A DNA stretch of 59,652 nucleotides from Gulosibacter sp. 10 (GTDB lineage: Bacteria; Actinomycetota; Actinomycetes; Actinomycetales; Microbacteriaceae), in NCBI RefSeq assembly GCF_900163695.1, contig NZ_FUIC01000002.1, forward strand, positions 1-59,652, read 5' to 3'. Position 1 is the stretch's first letter, and each line of letters opens with the position of its first letter. Below the pieces are notes generated by a model. It did no database searches, was not told where the DNA came from, and worked only from the letters and a program-made list of their open reading frames with translations. Position numbers and translations under genes: made by a program. Below, piece by piece: positions 1 to 7,685 of this stretch.

Positions 1-2
1 TC

Positions 3-1091
3 CTACACGGACAGCGACGCGCTCAACGGACTACACCCTCGTTCGAGAAGAGCCGAAAACGGTCCGGGAGCTGGTCGCGACGAGCACGGAATGCGGGCGC
101 GGTCGCCGCGGTATCGGCGCTGTTCCTCGCCGGGTGCTCCTCGGGGCAGGGCGGCGGCGGTGACGAGGCCGCCGCGGAGTGCGACATCTCGGAGAGCTTC
201 CCGAACGGCCCCATCGAGTTCATCGTGCCCTTCTCCGCGGGCGGCGGCACCGACGCGGTCAGCCGGCTCGTCGCGCAGGAGCTCGGCTCGGCCCTGGGCA
301 CGCAGATCAACGTCATCAACCAGACGGGCGGCGGCGGCGCGGTGGGCCATCAGGCGATCGCGGGCGCCGCGCCGGACGGGCAGACCATCGGCATGGCCAC
401 GGCCGAGCTCGCGATGCTGCACCACCAGGGGCTCACCGACACCACGCCCGCCGACGTCACGGCGATCTCGCAGATCAACGCCGACCCGGCCGGCATCACG
501 GTGGCCGCCGACGCGCCCTACGAATCGGTGCAGGACCTCATCGACGCGGCGGAGGCGGATCCGGGCCAGCTCGTGGGCTCGGGCACCGCGGTCGCCGGCA
601 TCTGGCACGTCGCCCTCGCGGGCATGCTCCTCGAGGCGGGTCTCGATGCCGACGCCATCCGCTGGGTGCCCTCGGAGGGCGCCGCGCCCGCGCTCCAGGA
701 GCTCGTGGCGGGCGGCATCGACGTGTCGACCGCGAGCCTCGCGGAGAACGCCACGATGATCGAGAGCGACCGGGTGAAGCCGCTGGCGGTCATGGACTCG
801 GAGCGCGCGCCCGGCTACGACGACGTGCCCACGCTCGCGGAGGAGGGCATCGACTTCGAGGCGGCCACGTGGCGCGGCATCGTCGCCCCGGCCGGCATGG
901 ACGAGGAGATCGTCCAGGAGCTGCAGTGCCACCTCGAGCACATCACCGAGAACGAGGAGTTCACGACCTTCATGGCCGACAGCGGCCTCGGCATCGTCTA
1001 CCGCGACGCCGAGGAGTTCGCGGCCTTCATGGAGGAGGACGACGCTGCGAAGGGCGAGATCATGCAGCAGGCGGGGCTGACGGGCGAATGA
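3..1091 (+). CDS. tctC: TctC-type tricarboxylate transporter substrate-binding lipoprotein (5' partial)
   Basis: Extracytoplasmic solute receptor of a tripartite tricarboxylate transporter (TTT), which would bind a di- or tricarboxylate outside the membrane and hand it to TctA/TctB. The open frame enters from the left edge and has no ATG, GTG or TTG before the signal peptide, so the start lies outside the window. A hydrophobic stretch ends in a lipobox LAGC whose Cys codon is at 135-137, followed by a Gly-rich linker. The mature part opens with IEFIVPFSAGGGTD, the typical TctC/Bug-family beginning, and keeps the family's KPLAVM and GIVAPAGM segments. The stop overlaps the tctB start (ATGA). 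The substrate cannot be told from sequence. Recognition is firm; only the 5' end is missing. Confidence 0.9.
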   Translation, partial: LHGQRRAQRTTPSFEKSRKRSGSWSRRARNAGAVAAVSALFLAGCSSGQGGGGDEAAAECDISESFPNGPIEFIVPFSAGGGTDAVSRLVAQELGSALGTQINVINQTGGGGAVGHQAIAGAAPDGQTIGMATAELAMLHHQGLTDTTPADVTAISQINADPAGITVAADAPYESVQDLIDAAEADPGQLVGSGTAVAGIWHVALAGMLLEAGLDADAIRWVPSEGAAPALQELVAGGIDVSTASLAENATMIESDRVKPLAVMDSERAPGYDDVPTLAEEGIDFEAATWRGIVAPAGMDEEIVQELQCHLEHITENEEFTTFMADSGLGIVYRDAEEFAAFMEEDDAAKGEIMQQAGLTGE

Positions 1092-1660
1092 CCTCCCCGT
1101 CGACCACCGATGCAGACGCGACCCGCGCCGCGCGCTTCCCGCGCGGCGCGGTCGCCGACCTCGTGATCGGGGTCGTCACCGCGCTCGGCGGCGGCGCGAC
1201 CATCGCCTACGCGCTCACGATGCCGACGCTCGACGGCGGCGGCCCCGGGCCGGGGCTGTTCCCCGGCATCATCGGCGGGGCGCTCGTGCTGTTCGGGCTG
1301 GTCCTGGCGGTGAAGACGCTGGTGCGCCCGGCCGCGGCGGACGCGGTCGAGGCCGAGAGCGCGCTTCCGCCCGAGACCGAGTCGATCAAGCGCATCGCCG
1401 ACGTCGAGACCTCGACGCTCTCGCTGCGGCGGGCGGTCGTCAACGGCGCGGTGATCGTGGGCTCGATCCTGTTCTACGTCCTGGCCGCCGACCACCTCGG
1501 CTTCCTCATCACGATGTTCGTCGTCGTGCTCGTCAACATGCTGGCGCTCCGCGCGAAGGCGCTCACCTCGCTGATCTCCTCGCTGGTGCTGACCATCGTG
1601 ATGTGGCTGGTCTTCGAGAAGGCGCTGCTCGTGCAGCTCCCGGATGGATTGCTGTTCTGA
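1088..1660 (+). CDS. tctB: TctB-type tricarboxylate transporter small membrane subunit
   Basis: Small membrane subunit of the TTT transporter, 190 residues, usual for the family. It starts with the ATG that overlaps the tctC stop. Hydrophobic segments lie at about residues 20-42, 53-71, 115-140 and 147-190, matching the four-helix TctB architecture; the cytoplasmic loop between helices 2 and 3 is acidic. The conserved GPGLFPGIIGG motif near residues 51-61 is the family's best landmark. It is translationally coupled to tctC, and tctA begins two bases after its stop, so the three genes are one operon. Confidence 0.87.
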   Translation: MTSPSTTDADATRAARFPRGAVADLVIGVVTALGGGATIAYALTMPTLDGGGPGPGLFPGIIGGALVLFGLVLAVKTLVRPAAADAVEAESALPPETESIKRIADVETSTLSLRRAVVNGAVIVGSILFYVLAADHLGFLITMFVVVLVNMLALRAKALTSLISSLVLTIVMWLVFEKALLVQLPDGLLF

Positions 1661-1661
1661 C

Positions 1662-3256
1662 ATGACTCCTGATATGGGTACAAGTATCGCCAACGCACTC
1701 GGGCTCGTGCTCGACCCGCTGGTGCTCGTCGTCTGCGTCCTCTCGGGACTGCTCGGCATCGTCATCGGCTCGCTGCCGGGGCTCACCGCGACGCTCGGGG
1801 CCGCACTCCTCATCCCGTTCACCTTCTTCCTCGACCCGGTCCCCGCGATCGCCTCGATCATCACGATGTCGGCGATGGCGATCTTCGCGGGCGACATCCC
1901 CGGCGCGCTGCTGCGCATGCCGGGCACGCCGTCCTCGGCGGCGTACGTCTCGGAGCTCTACGCCTACACGAAGAAGGGGCGCAGCAGCGTCGGCCTGTCC
2001 ATCGCGCTGTTCGCCTCGGTGCTCGGCGGCCTGGTCGGGTCGATCGTGCTCATCTTCGTGGCGCCCCTCGTGGGCGAGTTCGCGCTCGGCTTCACCTCGT
2101 ACGAGTACTTCTGGGTGGCGGTGCTCGGGCTCACCGCCGCGGTGATCGTCTCGCAGGGCTCGCAGCTCAAGGGCGGCATCGCGCTCATGGTCGGGCTGCT
2201 CATCTCGACGGTCGGGATGGACGTCTCGCTCGGCTTCCCGCGGTTCACCTTCGGCGAGGCGAGCCTGCTGCAGGGCGTGAACTTCATCCCCGCCATGATC
2301 GGCCTCTTCGGCCTCAGCGAGGTGATCCGCAGCATGACCGCGCGGCGGACCACGGACGCGGCGCACCTCGTGGCGAAGCCGAGGGGCAAGGGCTCCATCC
2401 GCGAGGCGCTCCGCCGCATGTGGCGGCGTCCGGGCGCGGTCGTGCAGGGCAACGCCACCGGCTCGGTCGTGGGCGTGCTCCCCGGCGCGGGCGCGGACAT
2501 CGCCTCGTGGATCTCCTACGCGATCGCGCGGAACGGGCTCAACGCCAAGAAGCGCGGCAAGCGGAGGAAGAGCGGTGCGGAGCAGGCGGCCGAGGACGAC
2601 GCGGAGGACGGCCCGCTGGTCGCCGCGACGGGCGCGAACAACGCCGCGCTCGGCTCGGCGTTCATCCCCACGCTCGCCTTCGGCATCCCCGGCGACACCA
2701 TCACCGCCATCCTCATCGGCGTGCTGCTGGTGAAGGGCGTGGAGCCGGGGCCGAACCTGTTCCTCACGAACACGGACACGCTGTACGCGATCTACATCTC
2801 GTTCATCATCGCGAACCTGCTGCTGATCCCGCTGGGCCTCATGGCGATCCGCTCGAGCGGGCTGATCCTGCGCCTGCCCCGGCCGGTGCTCATGGCGGCG
2901 ATCGTGGCCCTCTCGGTCACAGGCGCGTACGCGACAACCACGCCTACCTCGAGATCCTCATCGTGCTGATCATGGGCGTCGTGGGCTTCCTGTTCGAGCG
3001 GTACCGCATCCCGCTCGCGCCGGTGGTGCTGGGCATCGTGCTCGGGCCGATCGTGGAGTCGAACTTCATGCGCAGCGTGATCAAGACCGACTGGGACCTC
3101 TCCCAGTTCTTCACCCGGCCGGTGAGCGCGGTGCTGATCGTGCTGACGGTGCTGATGCTCGCCTACCCGCTGATCTCCAAGGGCATCCGCGCGCTGACCG
3201 ATCGCGGCGCGGACGCGGGCGAGCGGATGAAGGAGGCGGAGGCCGCGTCGAAGTGA
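1662..3256 (+). pseudogene. tctA: TctA-type tricarboxylate transporter large permease, frameshifted
   Basis: Large membrane subunit that carries substrate across the membrane. The frame opening at 1662 (MTPDMGTS) holds the family motifs SLPGLTATLGAALLIPFTF near the N-terminus and FGIPGDTITAILIGVLLVKG in the middle. After VTGAYA, near position 2930, it runs into non-homologous sequence and stops at 2969. The conserved C-terminal helices (DNHAYLEILIVLIMGVVGF, then LAPVVLGIVLGPIVE) continue in another frame to 3256. Joining the frames there gives about 531 residues, close to family length, so a net one-base loss separates two otherwise intact halves. It may be a true inactivation, a base-calling error or, less likely, a recoding site; no slippery run or pseudoknot is obvious. 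Confidence 0.8.
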
Positions 3257-3269
3257 CCCGGCCCGGCCG

Positions 3270-3315
3270 AAATGCACCGGCCCCTGCCGCTCGAGCGGCA
3301 GGGGCCGGTGCATTT
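3270..3315. terminator. Bidirectional terminator hairpin between tctA and eda
   Basis: A perfect 46-base palindrome centred on TCGA at 3291-3294. Arms begin AAATGCACCGG and end CCGGTGCATTT, so each strand has a G/C-rich stem followed by a short T run. It sits between two convergent genes and should end both transcripts. Confidence 0.85.
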
Positions 3316-3334
3316 CCGCCGGCGGTGCGGGCGC

Positions 3335-3955
3335 TCAGCCCTGCGCGGGATGCGCCTCCAGCAGCGCCGCGAGCCGCGCGAGCTCCTCGGCGTCGCCGAG
3401 CGCGCTGCCGAGCGCCACGATATCGGCGCCCGCGGCCCAGAATTCCTGCGCGTTGCGCGTGGTCATGCCGCCGGTGGCCACGAGGCGCACCTGCGGGAAC
3501 GGCCCGCGGATCGCGGAGAACCACTCCGCGCCGAGCACCGAGGCGGGGAAGGCCTTGACCCAGCCGAGGCCGAGGGCGAGGGCCCGCTGGATCTCGCTCG
3601 CGGTCGCGACGCCCGGCAGGTGGGGTAGCCCCGCGTCGAGGCTCGCGCGGGCGACGCCCTCGTCGAGGCCCGGCGCGACGGTGAAGGCCGCGCCCGCGTC
3701 GACGGCGATCGCGACCTTCTCCGCGGTGTCCACGGTGCCGGCGCCGCAGGCCTTGCCGCGCTCGGCGCCCGCGGCCACCGCCGCGCGCAGCGCCCGCTCG
3801 CTCTCGGGGCCCTGCACCGGCACCTCGACGAGGTCGATGCCGTGCTCCCACGCGGTGCGGGCCAGCTCCACGGTGCGCTCGGGCGCGAAGCCGCGGAGGA
3901 TCGCCATCGCGCGCCGGCCGCCTGCCAGCGCGCCGAAATCGGGTCGAGTGGTCAT
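3335..3955 (-). CDS. eda: 2-dehydro-3-deoxy-6-phosphogluconate (KDPG) aldolase
   Basis: Cleaves KDPG to pyruvate and glyceraldehyde 3-phosphate, the last step of the Entner-Doudoroff and hexuronate pathways; cytosolic class I aldolase. The 206-residue protein has the family layout: Arg21 in AILRG, the general acid/base Glu44 in LVEVPVQ, the phosphate-binding GAGT near residues 71-74, FTVAPGLD near 91-98, and the Schiff-base Lys134 in GWVKAFPA. The ATG overlaps the stop of the upstream sugar kinase (ATGA), so the two are co-translated. Pairing with a KDG-type kinase argues for ketodeoxygluconate catabolism. Confidence 0.92.
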   Translation of the reverse strand: MTTRPDFGALAGGRRAMAILRGFAPERTVELARTAWEHGIDLVEVPVQGPESERALRAAVAAGAERGKACGAGTVDTAEKVAIAVDAGAAFTVAPGLDEGVARASLDAGLPHLPGVATASEIQRALALGLGWVKAFPASVLGAEWFSAIRGPFPQVRLVATGGMTTRNAQEFWAAGADIVALGSALGDAEELARLAALLEAHPAQG

Positions 3956-4896
3956 CGGATGCTTCCTTCCATGGGGGACGAGGGGGCGAAGTCGTGGATG
4001 CTCGTGAGCGCCCGGCGGGCGAGGGCGTGGCCCTGCCCGAGGCGCGCCTCGGCGGTGCCGCCGGGGCGCAGCCATGCGGCGAGGTAGCCCGCGGCGAAGG
4101 CGTCGCCGGCGCCGACCGGTTCGACCACCTCGACCTCGGGCGCGGGGAGGAACGCCCGGCGCCCCTCCCGGAACTCGGTCGCGCCCACGGCGCCGTCCTT
4201 GACCACGAGCGTGCCGTCGAGCCCGAGGTGCTCGGCGATGGCCTCGGCCGTGGGGGTACCCCAGAGCCGCTCGCCCTCGTCGCGGCCCACGAAGACGATG
4301 TCGCTGCGCCGGGCGAGGTCGCGGAGCACGGGCGCGGCCTCGGCGGCCGGCCACAGGCCCGGACGGTGGTTGACGTCGAAGGAGAACGCCGTGCCGAGCG
4401 CCCGGCAGCGGGCGGCGGCGCGGTCCATCATCGCCGCGCAGGAGTCGGAGAGCGCGGGGGTGATGCCCGACATGTGCACGACGCGCGCCGCCGAGAGCAC
4501 CTCGTCGCCGAGGCTCTGCGGGCCCATGCGGGAGGCGGCCGAGCCCCTGCGGTAGTAGTGCACCGCGGTGTCGTCGACGTCCGGGTCCTTGAAGTACACG
4601 GCGGTGGGCGCCTCGGGCCGCACCTCGACGTGCGACACGTCCACCCCCGTGCTCCGCAGCGCGGCCACGACGCGGCGGCCGAAGGGGTCGTCGCCCACGT
4701 GGCTCAGCCACGCGGCGCGCACGCCCAGATCGCTCAGGTAGAGGGCGACGTTCGACTCGGCGCCCCCGATGGAGATCGCGAGCCGCTCGGTGCGGTCGAG
4801 TCGGCGCGCATCCGCGGGGGTCAGCAGCACCATGGCCTCGCCGACGCAGAGCACGTCGGCCGCGCTCGGGGGCTCGGGGCGCTCGAAGCCGGGCAT
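3952..4896 (-). CDS. kdgK: PfkB-family sugar kinase, probably 2-dehydro-3-deoxygluconate kinase
   Basis: Ribokinase/PfkB-family kinase of 314 residues that probably phosphorylates 2-keto-3-deoxygluconate to KDPG for the adjoining aldolase. The start ATG at 4896 follows an AAAGGA ribosome site; an in-frame extension upstream lacks one. Visible motifs are the substrate-binding GGAESNVA (about 44-51), GDDPFG (68-73), and the C-terminal PfkB signature VGAGDAFAAGY with catalytic Asp265. Substrate specificity is inferred from coupling to eda; another 2-keto sugar acid, or another PfkB substrate, is possible. The gene has its own upstream region, separated from the transporter gene by a terminator. 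Confidence 0.82.
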   Translation of the reverse strand: MPGFERPEPPSAADVLCVGEAMVLLTPADARRLDRTERLAISIGGAESNVALYLSDLGVRAAWLSHVGDDPFGRRVVAALRSTGVDVSHVEVRPEAPTAVYFKDPDVDDTAVHYYRRGSAASRMGPQSLGDEVLSAARVVHMSGITPALSDSCAAMMDRAAARCRALGTAFSFDVNHRPGLWPAAEAAPVLRDLARRSDIVFVGRDEGERLWGTPTAEAIAEHLGLDGTLVVKDGAVGATEFREGRRAFLPAPEVEVVEPVGAGDAFAAGYLAAWLRPGGTAEARLGQGHALARRALTSIHDFAPSSPMEGSIR

Positions 4897-4997
4897 CCGG
4901 ATCCTTTCCGTCGAGGTCCGATGCGCGGGCGGTTCGCGGGCGTCATCGGACGATGCCCCCAGTCTTCGGGAGCGGCGGCCGGAACGACCCTCCGACC

Positions 4998-5029
4998 TGC
5001 GGATAGTGAATTGCGTTCTTCCGCATAGT
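4998..5029. promoter_or_regulatory. Candidate regulator site upstream of kdgK-eda
   Basis: About 100-130 bases upstream of the kdgK start lie TGCG-TTCTTC-CGCA (5012-5025) and a copy of TGCGGA at 4998-5003; related half-sites ending ATAGT recur 22 bases apart. The nearby IclR-family regulator is the obvious candidate to bind here. This is inference from symmetry only. Confidence 0.3.
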
Positions 5030-5110
5030 CGTGCCGCGGCCCGCGTCCGGGCTCCCGCGGCCCGCACTCGGGCATCCTCGTCCGGCACGGCGGGCGGCCC
5101 CGGACGCGAA

Positions 5111-5140
5111 GAGGGCGGGCACCGGCCGGTGCCCGCCCTC
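5111..5140. terminator. Terminator hairpin after the MHS transporter gene
   Basis: Perfect palindrome with arms GAGGGCGGGCACC and GGTGCCCGCCCTC around GGCC, twenty bases beyond the stop of the minus-strand transporter gene. It separates that gene from kdgK-eda. No clear T run follows. Confidence 0.7.
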
Positions 5141-5161
5141 GCGGGGATGCCCGCGCTCCGC

Positions 5162-6478
5162 TCAGAGCTCCAGGTCGTTGAGATCGGCGCCCTTCGTCTC
5201 GCGGAAGCACAGCGCGGCGACGAACGAGACGACGCTCAGCCCCATGACGTAGGCGTAGAACAGCCACGGCGTGCCGAGCGAGACGAACAGCTGGTTGAGG
5301 TACGGGGCGGTCCCGCCGAACAGCGCCACCGAGATCGAGTAGGCGAAGCCGATGCCGCGGCCGCGGATGTAGGTGGGGAAGTTCTCGGCCTGGATGGCCG
5401 GGAAGATCGACTGGCCGAGCGCCCAGATGACGAGGGAGGCGGCGACCGGGATCGTGAGCGACCACCACTGGTCGCCCACCATGAGGCTGAACGGCACGGT
5501 GGTGACGAAGGTGAGCACGGCGAACACGAGCAGCATGGGCTTGCGGCCGATGCGGTCCGAGAGGGCGCCGAGGAAGGGCATCGACACGAGGCACACGACC
5601 TGGCCGATGGCCGTGGCCCAGTAGGCCGCGTCGGCGAGCATGCCCTGCTCGTTGATCGCGTACGTGGTCATGTACGTCATCCAGACGTAGTTCATGCAGG
5701 TGAGGCCCGAGGTGAAGGCGATCATGCGGATGGTGATGCGGACGACCTTGCGGCGCGGGAGCTTCTCGACGGCCCGCCCCTCGCTCTCCTCGAACACGTC
5801 CGACTCGTGCATGCGGCGGCGCATCCACAGCACGACGAGGGCCATGCCGCCGGCCACGAGGAAGGGGATGCGCCAGCCGTAGGCCTGCATCGCCTCCTCG
5901 CCGAGCGCGGAGGTGAGGACGGCGCTGAAGACGAAGGCGAGCACGCTGCCGCCGATGATCGAGATGCCGGCCACCGAGCCCCAGCGTCCGCGCTTGGCGG
6001 CCGGGGCGATCTCGGCGACGTAGGTGGTCGAGGCGCTCGACTCGCCGCCGTGGGCGAAGCCCTGGATGCACCGCAGCAGGAGCAGCAGCAGCGACGCGCC
6101 GATGCCCCACTGGGCGAAGGTGGGCATGACGCCGATGAGGAAGCAGGCGGCGGCCATGAGCAGCATGGTGGTGACGAGGATCCTCTTGCGGCCGATCCGG
6201 TCGCCGAGCCAGCCGAAGAAGATGCCGCCGATCGGGCGCATCAGGAAGCCCACGGCGAAGACGGCGAACACCGAGAGGATGGCGCTGGCGGGATTCGCCT
6301 GGTCGAACATCGCGACCGCGATGAACGGGGACATCACCGAGTAGGCGCTCCACTCGTACCATTCGAGGATGTTGCCGGCCGTGCTCGAGAGGAGCGAGCG
6401 GCGACGGCCCGCGAGCGTGATCGCGGGCTCCTGGTCCTGCGGCGCTGCGGACGCGGTGGTCGTCGGGGACGTCGTCAT
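5162..6478 (-). CDS. MFS transporter, metabolite:H+ symporter (MHS) type
   Basis: Predicted 12-helix proton-coupled importer of 438 residues in the MHS branch of the major facilitator superfamily (KgtP, ProP and ShiA relatives), which move organic acids and related small solutes. Family marks are GNILEWYEWSAYS at the first helix, RPIGGIFFGWLGDRIGRKRIL between helices 2 and 3, FAHGGESSAS in helix 4-5, and the second GALSDRIGRKPML loop. The ATG follows AAGGA. It lies between an IclR regulator and a KDG kinase/aldolase pair, so ketodeoxygluconate or a related sugar acid is the best guess for the substrate; this is context, not motif evidence. Confidence 0.8.
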   Translation of the reverse strand: MTTSPTTTASAAPQDQEPAITLAGRRRSLLSSTAGNILEWYEWSAYSVMSPFIAVAMFDQANPASAILSVFAVFAVGFLMRPIGGIFFGWLGDRIGRKRILVTTMLLMAAACFLIGVMPTFAQWGIGASLLLLLLRCIQGFAHGGESSASTTYVAEIAPAAKRGRWGSVAGISIIGGSVLAFVFSAVLTSALGEEAMQAYGWRIPFLVAGGMALVVLWMRRRMHESDVFEESEGRAVEKLPRRKVVRITIRMIAFTSGLTCMNYVWMTYMTTYAINEQGMLADAAYWATAIGQVVCLVSMPFLGALSDRIGRKPMLLVFAVLTFVTTVPFSLMVGDQWWSLTIPVAASLVIWALGQSIFPAIQAENFPTYIRGRGIGFAYSISVALFGGTAPYLNQLFVSLGTPWLFYAYVMGLSVVSFVAALCFRETKGADLNDLEL

Positions 6479-6788
6479 TGAGGGTCCTTGTCTGTGTCGC
6501 GAGAGGCGAGAGTATTGGATTCAAAACAGCGCATCATGGCGCCTGCTGGCAGAGAATGGCCAGAAATATACTCTAATTGGATACAACAGGAGGCTGCAAG
6601 GTGAAACGGAGCCCGTTCCGCGCGGAACTGGAGCGCCGGGCGAAGGCCGTGTGAGCGTGACCGGGTGCCCGGCCCTCCCGTACGGAACGGGAACGCCGGA
6701 GCGAGCCCGGGCGACTCGGCTCCGGGGCAGGGCTCCGGCCGCGCGCGTCAGCGCCGGGCGAATCGCGGACTGGCGGCGGGCAGGCCGC
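6479..6788. promoter_or_regulatory. 310-base gap between iclR-type gene and MHS transporter, with paired TTG-N4-CAA sites
   Basis: No gene seen. The half next to the transporter is A/T-rich and should hold its promoter. It carries two similar ten-base palindromic sites, TTGGATTCAA at 6515-6524 and TTGGATACAA at 6577-6586, 62 bases apart, plausible operators for the IclR regulator. Farther out, CCCGTTCCG (6612-6620) and CGGAACGGG (6683-6691) form a long-looped inverted repeat of uncertain role. Confidence 0.4.
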
Positions 6789-7619
6789 TCAGACGCCGCT
6801 CTCGCTCGCGGCGGAGGTCTGGCCTTCGCCGTCCGCGAGCACCCGGCTCGCCTCGACCGCGCTCGCGAGCGCCGCCGAGGAGATCTCCTCTCGCCGCGCC
6901 GGCCATTCCGAGGCCGAGGCCCAGACGCCCACGGCGCCCACGCAGCGCCCGTCGAGCGCGAAGCAGGGGGCGCCGACGCCGATGATGCCGTTCTCGTATC
7001 CCTCGTCGTCGATGGACCATCCGCGAGCGACGATCTCTCGGACCTCTTCCTCGAGCCGCGTCGCGATGGCGAGCCGCTGGGCGGGCGGGACGGCGCTGAG
7101 CGACCGTTCGAGGACGCGCTCGCGGGTCTCGGGATCGGAGAACGCGAGCACCGCCTTGCCCGAGGCGCGGACGTGCTCGAGGCCGCTGAGGCCGACGTAG
7201 AGGCTCCCGGCCTTGACCGGGTCCGTCCCCTCGTAGAGCGCGGTCAGGATCACCGCGTCGTTGACGAGGTGCGAGAAGAACGTGGTCTCGCCCGTGGTCT
7301 CGCTCAGCCGGCGCACGATGGCCAGCATCTCGCGCTGGTAGGCGAAGCTGTTGCGGTACCCCTCGTAGAGGGAGGCGACGTTCGTGCCGAGCCGGATGGT
7401 GCCGTCGGCGTTGCGCTCCACGTATCCGCGCGCGAGCAGCGTGTTGTAGAGGTGGTAGCACGTGGTGAGGTTGATGCCGAGTTCGCCGGCGATGTCGCGG
7501 ACCGTCGCGCCGATGGGCCGCTCCGAGACGATCTCGAGGAAGCTCAGCGCGCGCTCCACCGTCTGCAGGGTGGTCGCCGCACGTTTGCGATCATCGGGCG
7601 GAATGAAGGGCATGGGCAT
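6789..7619 (-). CDS. IclR-family transcriptional regulator
   Basis: DNA-binding regulator of 276 residues with an N-terminal winged helix-turn-helix at about residues 17-78 (TVRDIAGELGINLTTCYHLYNTLLARGYV) and a C-terminal effector-binding domain running to about 255, which includes GLEHVRASGKAVLAF and GIIGVGAPCFALDGRCVGAVGV. IclR proteins commonly control neighbouring catabolic genes and sense an aromatic or sugar-acid ligand. Its position just upstream of the MHS transporter and the kdgK-eda pair, all on the same strand, suggests that it controls them, like KdgR. The start is uncertain: ATG at 7619 and another at 7613, neither with a strong ribosome site. Confidence 0.87.
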   Translation of the reverse strand: MPMPFIPPDDRKRAATTLQTVERALSFLEIVSERPIGATVRDIAGELGINLTTCYHLYNTLLARGYVERNADGTIRLGTNVASLYEGYRNSFAYQREMLAIVRRLSETTGETTFFSHLVNDAVILTALYEGTDPVKAGSLYVGLSGLEHVRASGKAVLAFSDPETRERVLERSLSAVPPAQRLAIATRLEEEVREIVARGWSIDDEGYENGIIGVGAPCFALDGRCVGAVGVWASASEWPARREEISSAALASAVEASRVLADGEGQTSAASESGV

Positions 7620-7685
7620 ACCGTAGCGGTTCCCGGCGGGGCAGGGCGTTCATCGCGGGCGCCCCGCCCGCGAGGTCCCGCCCGC

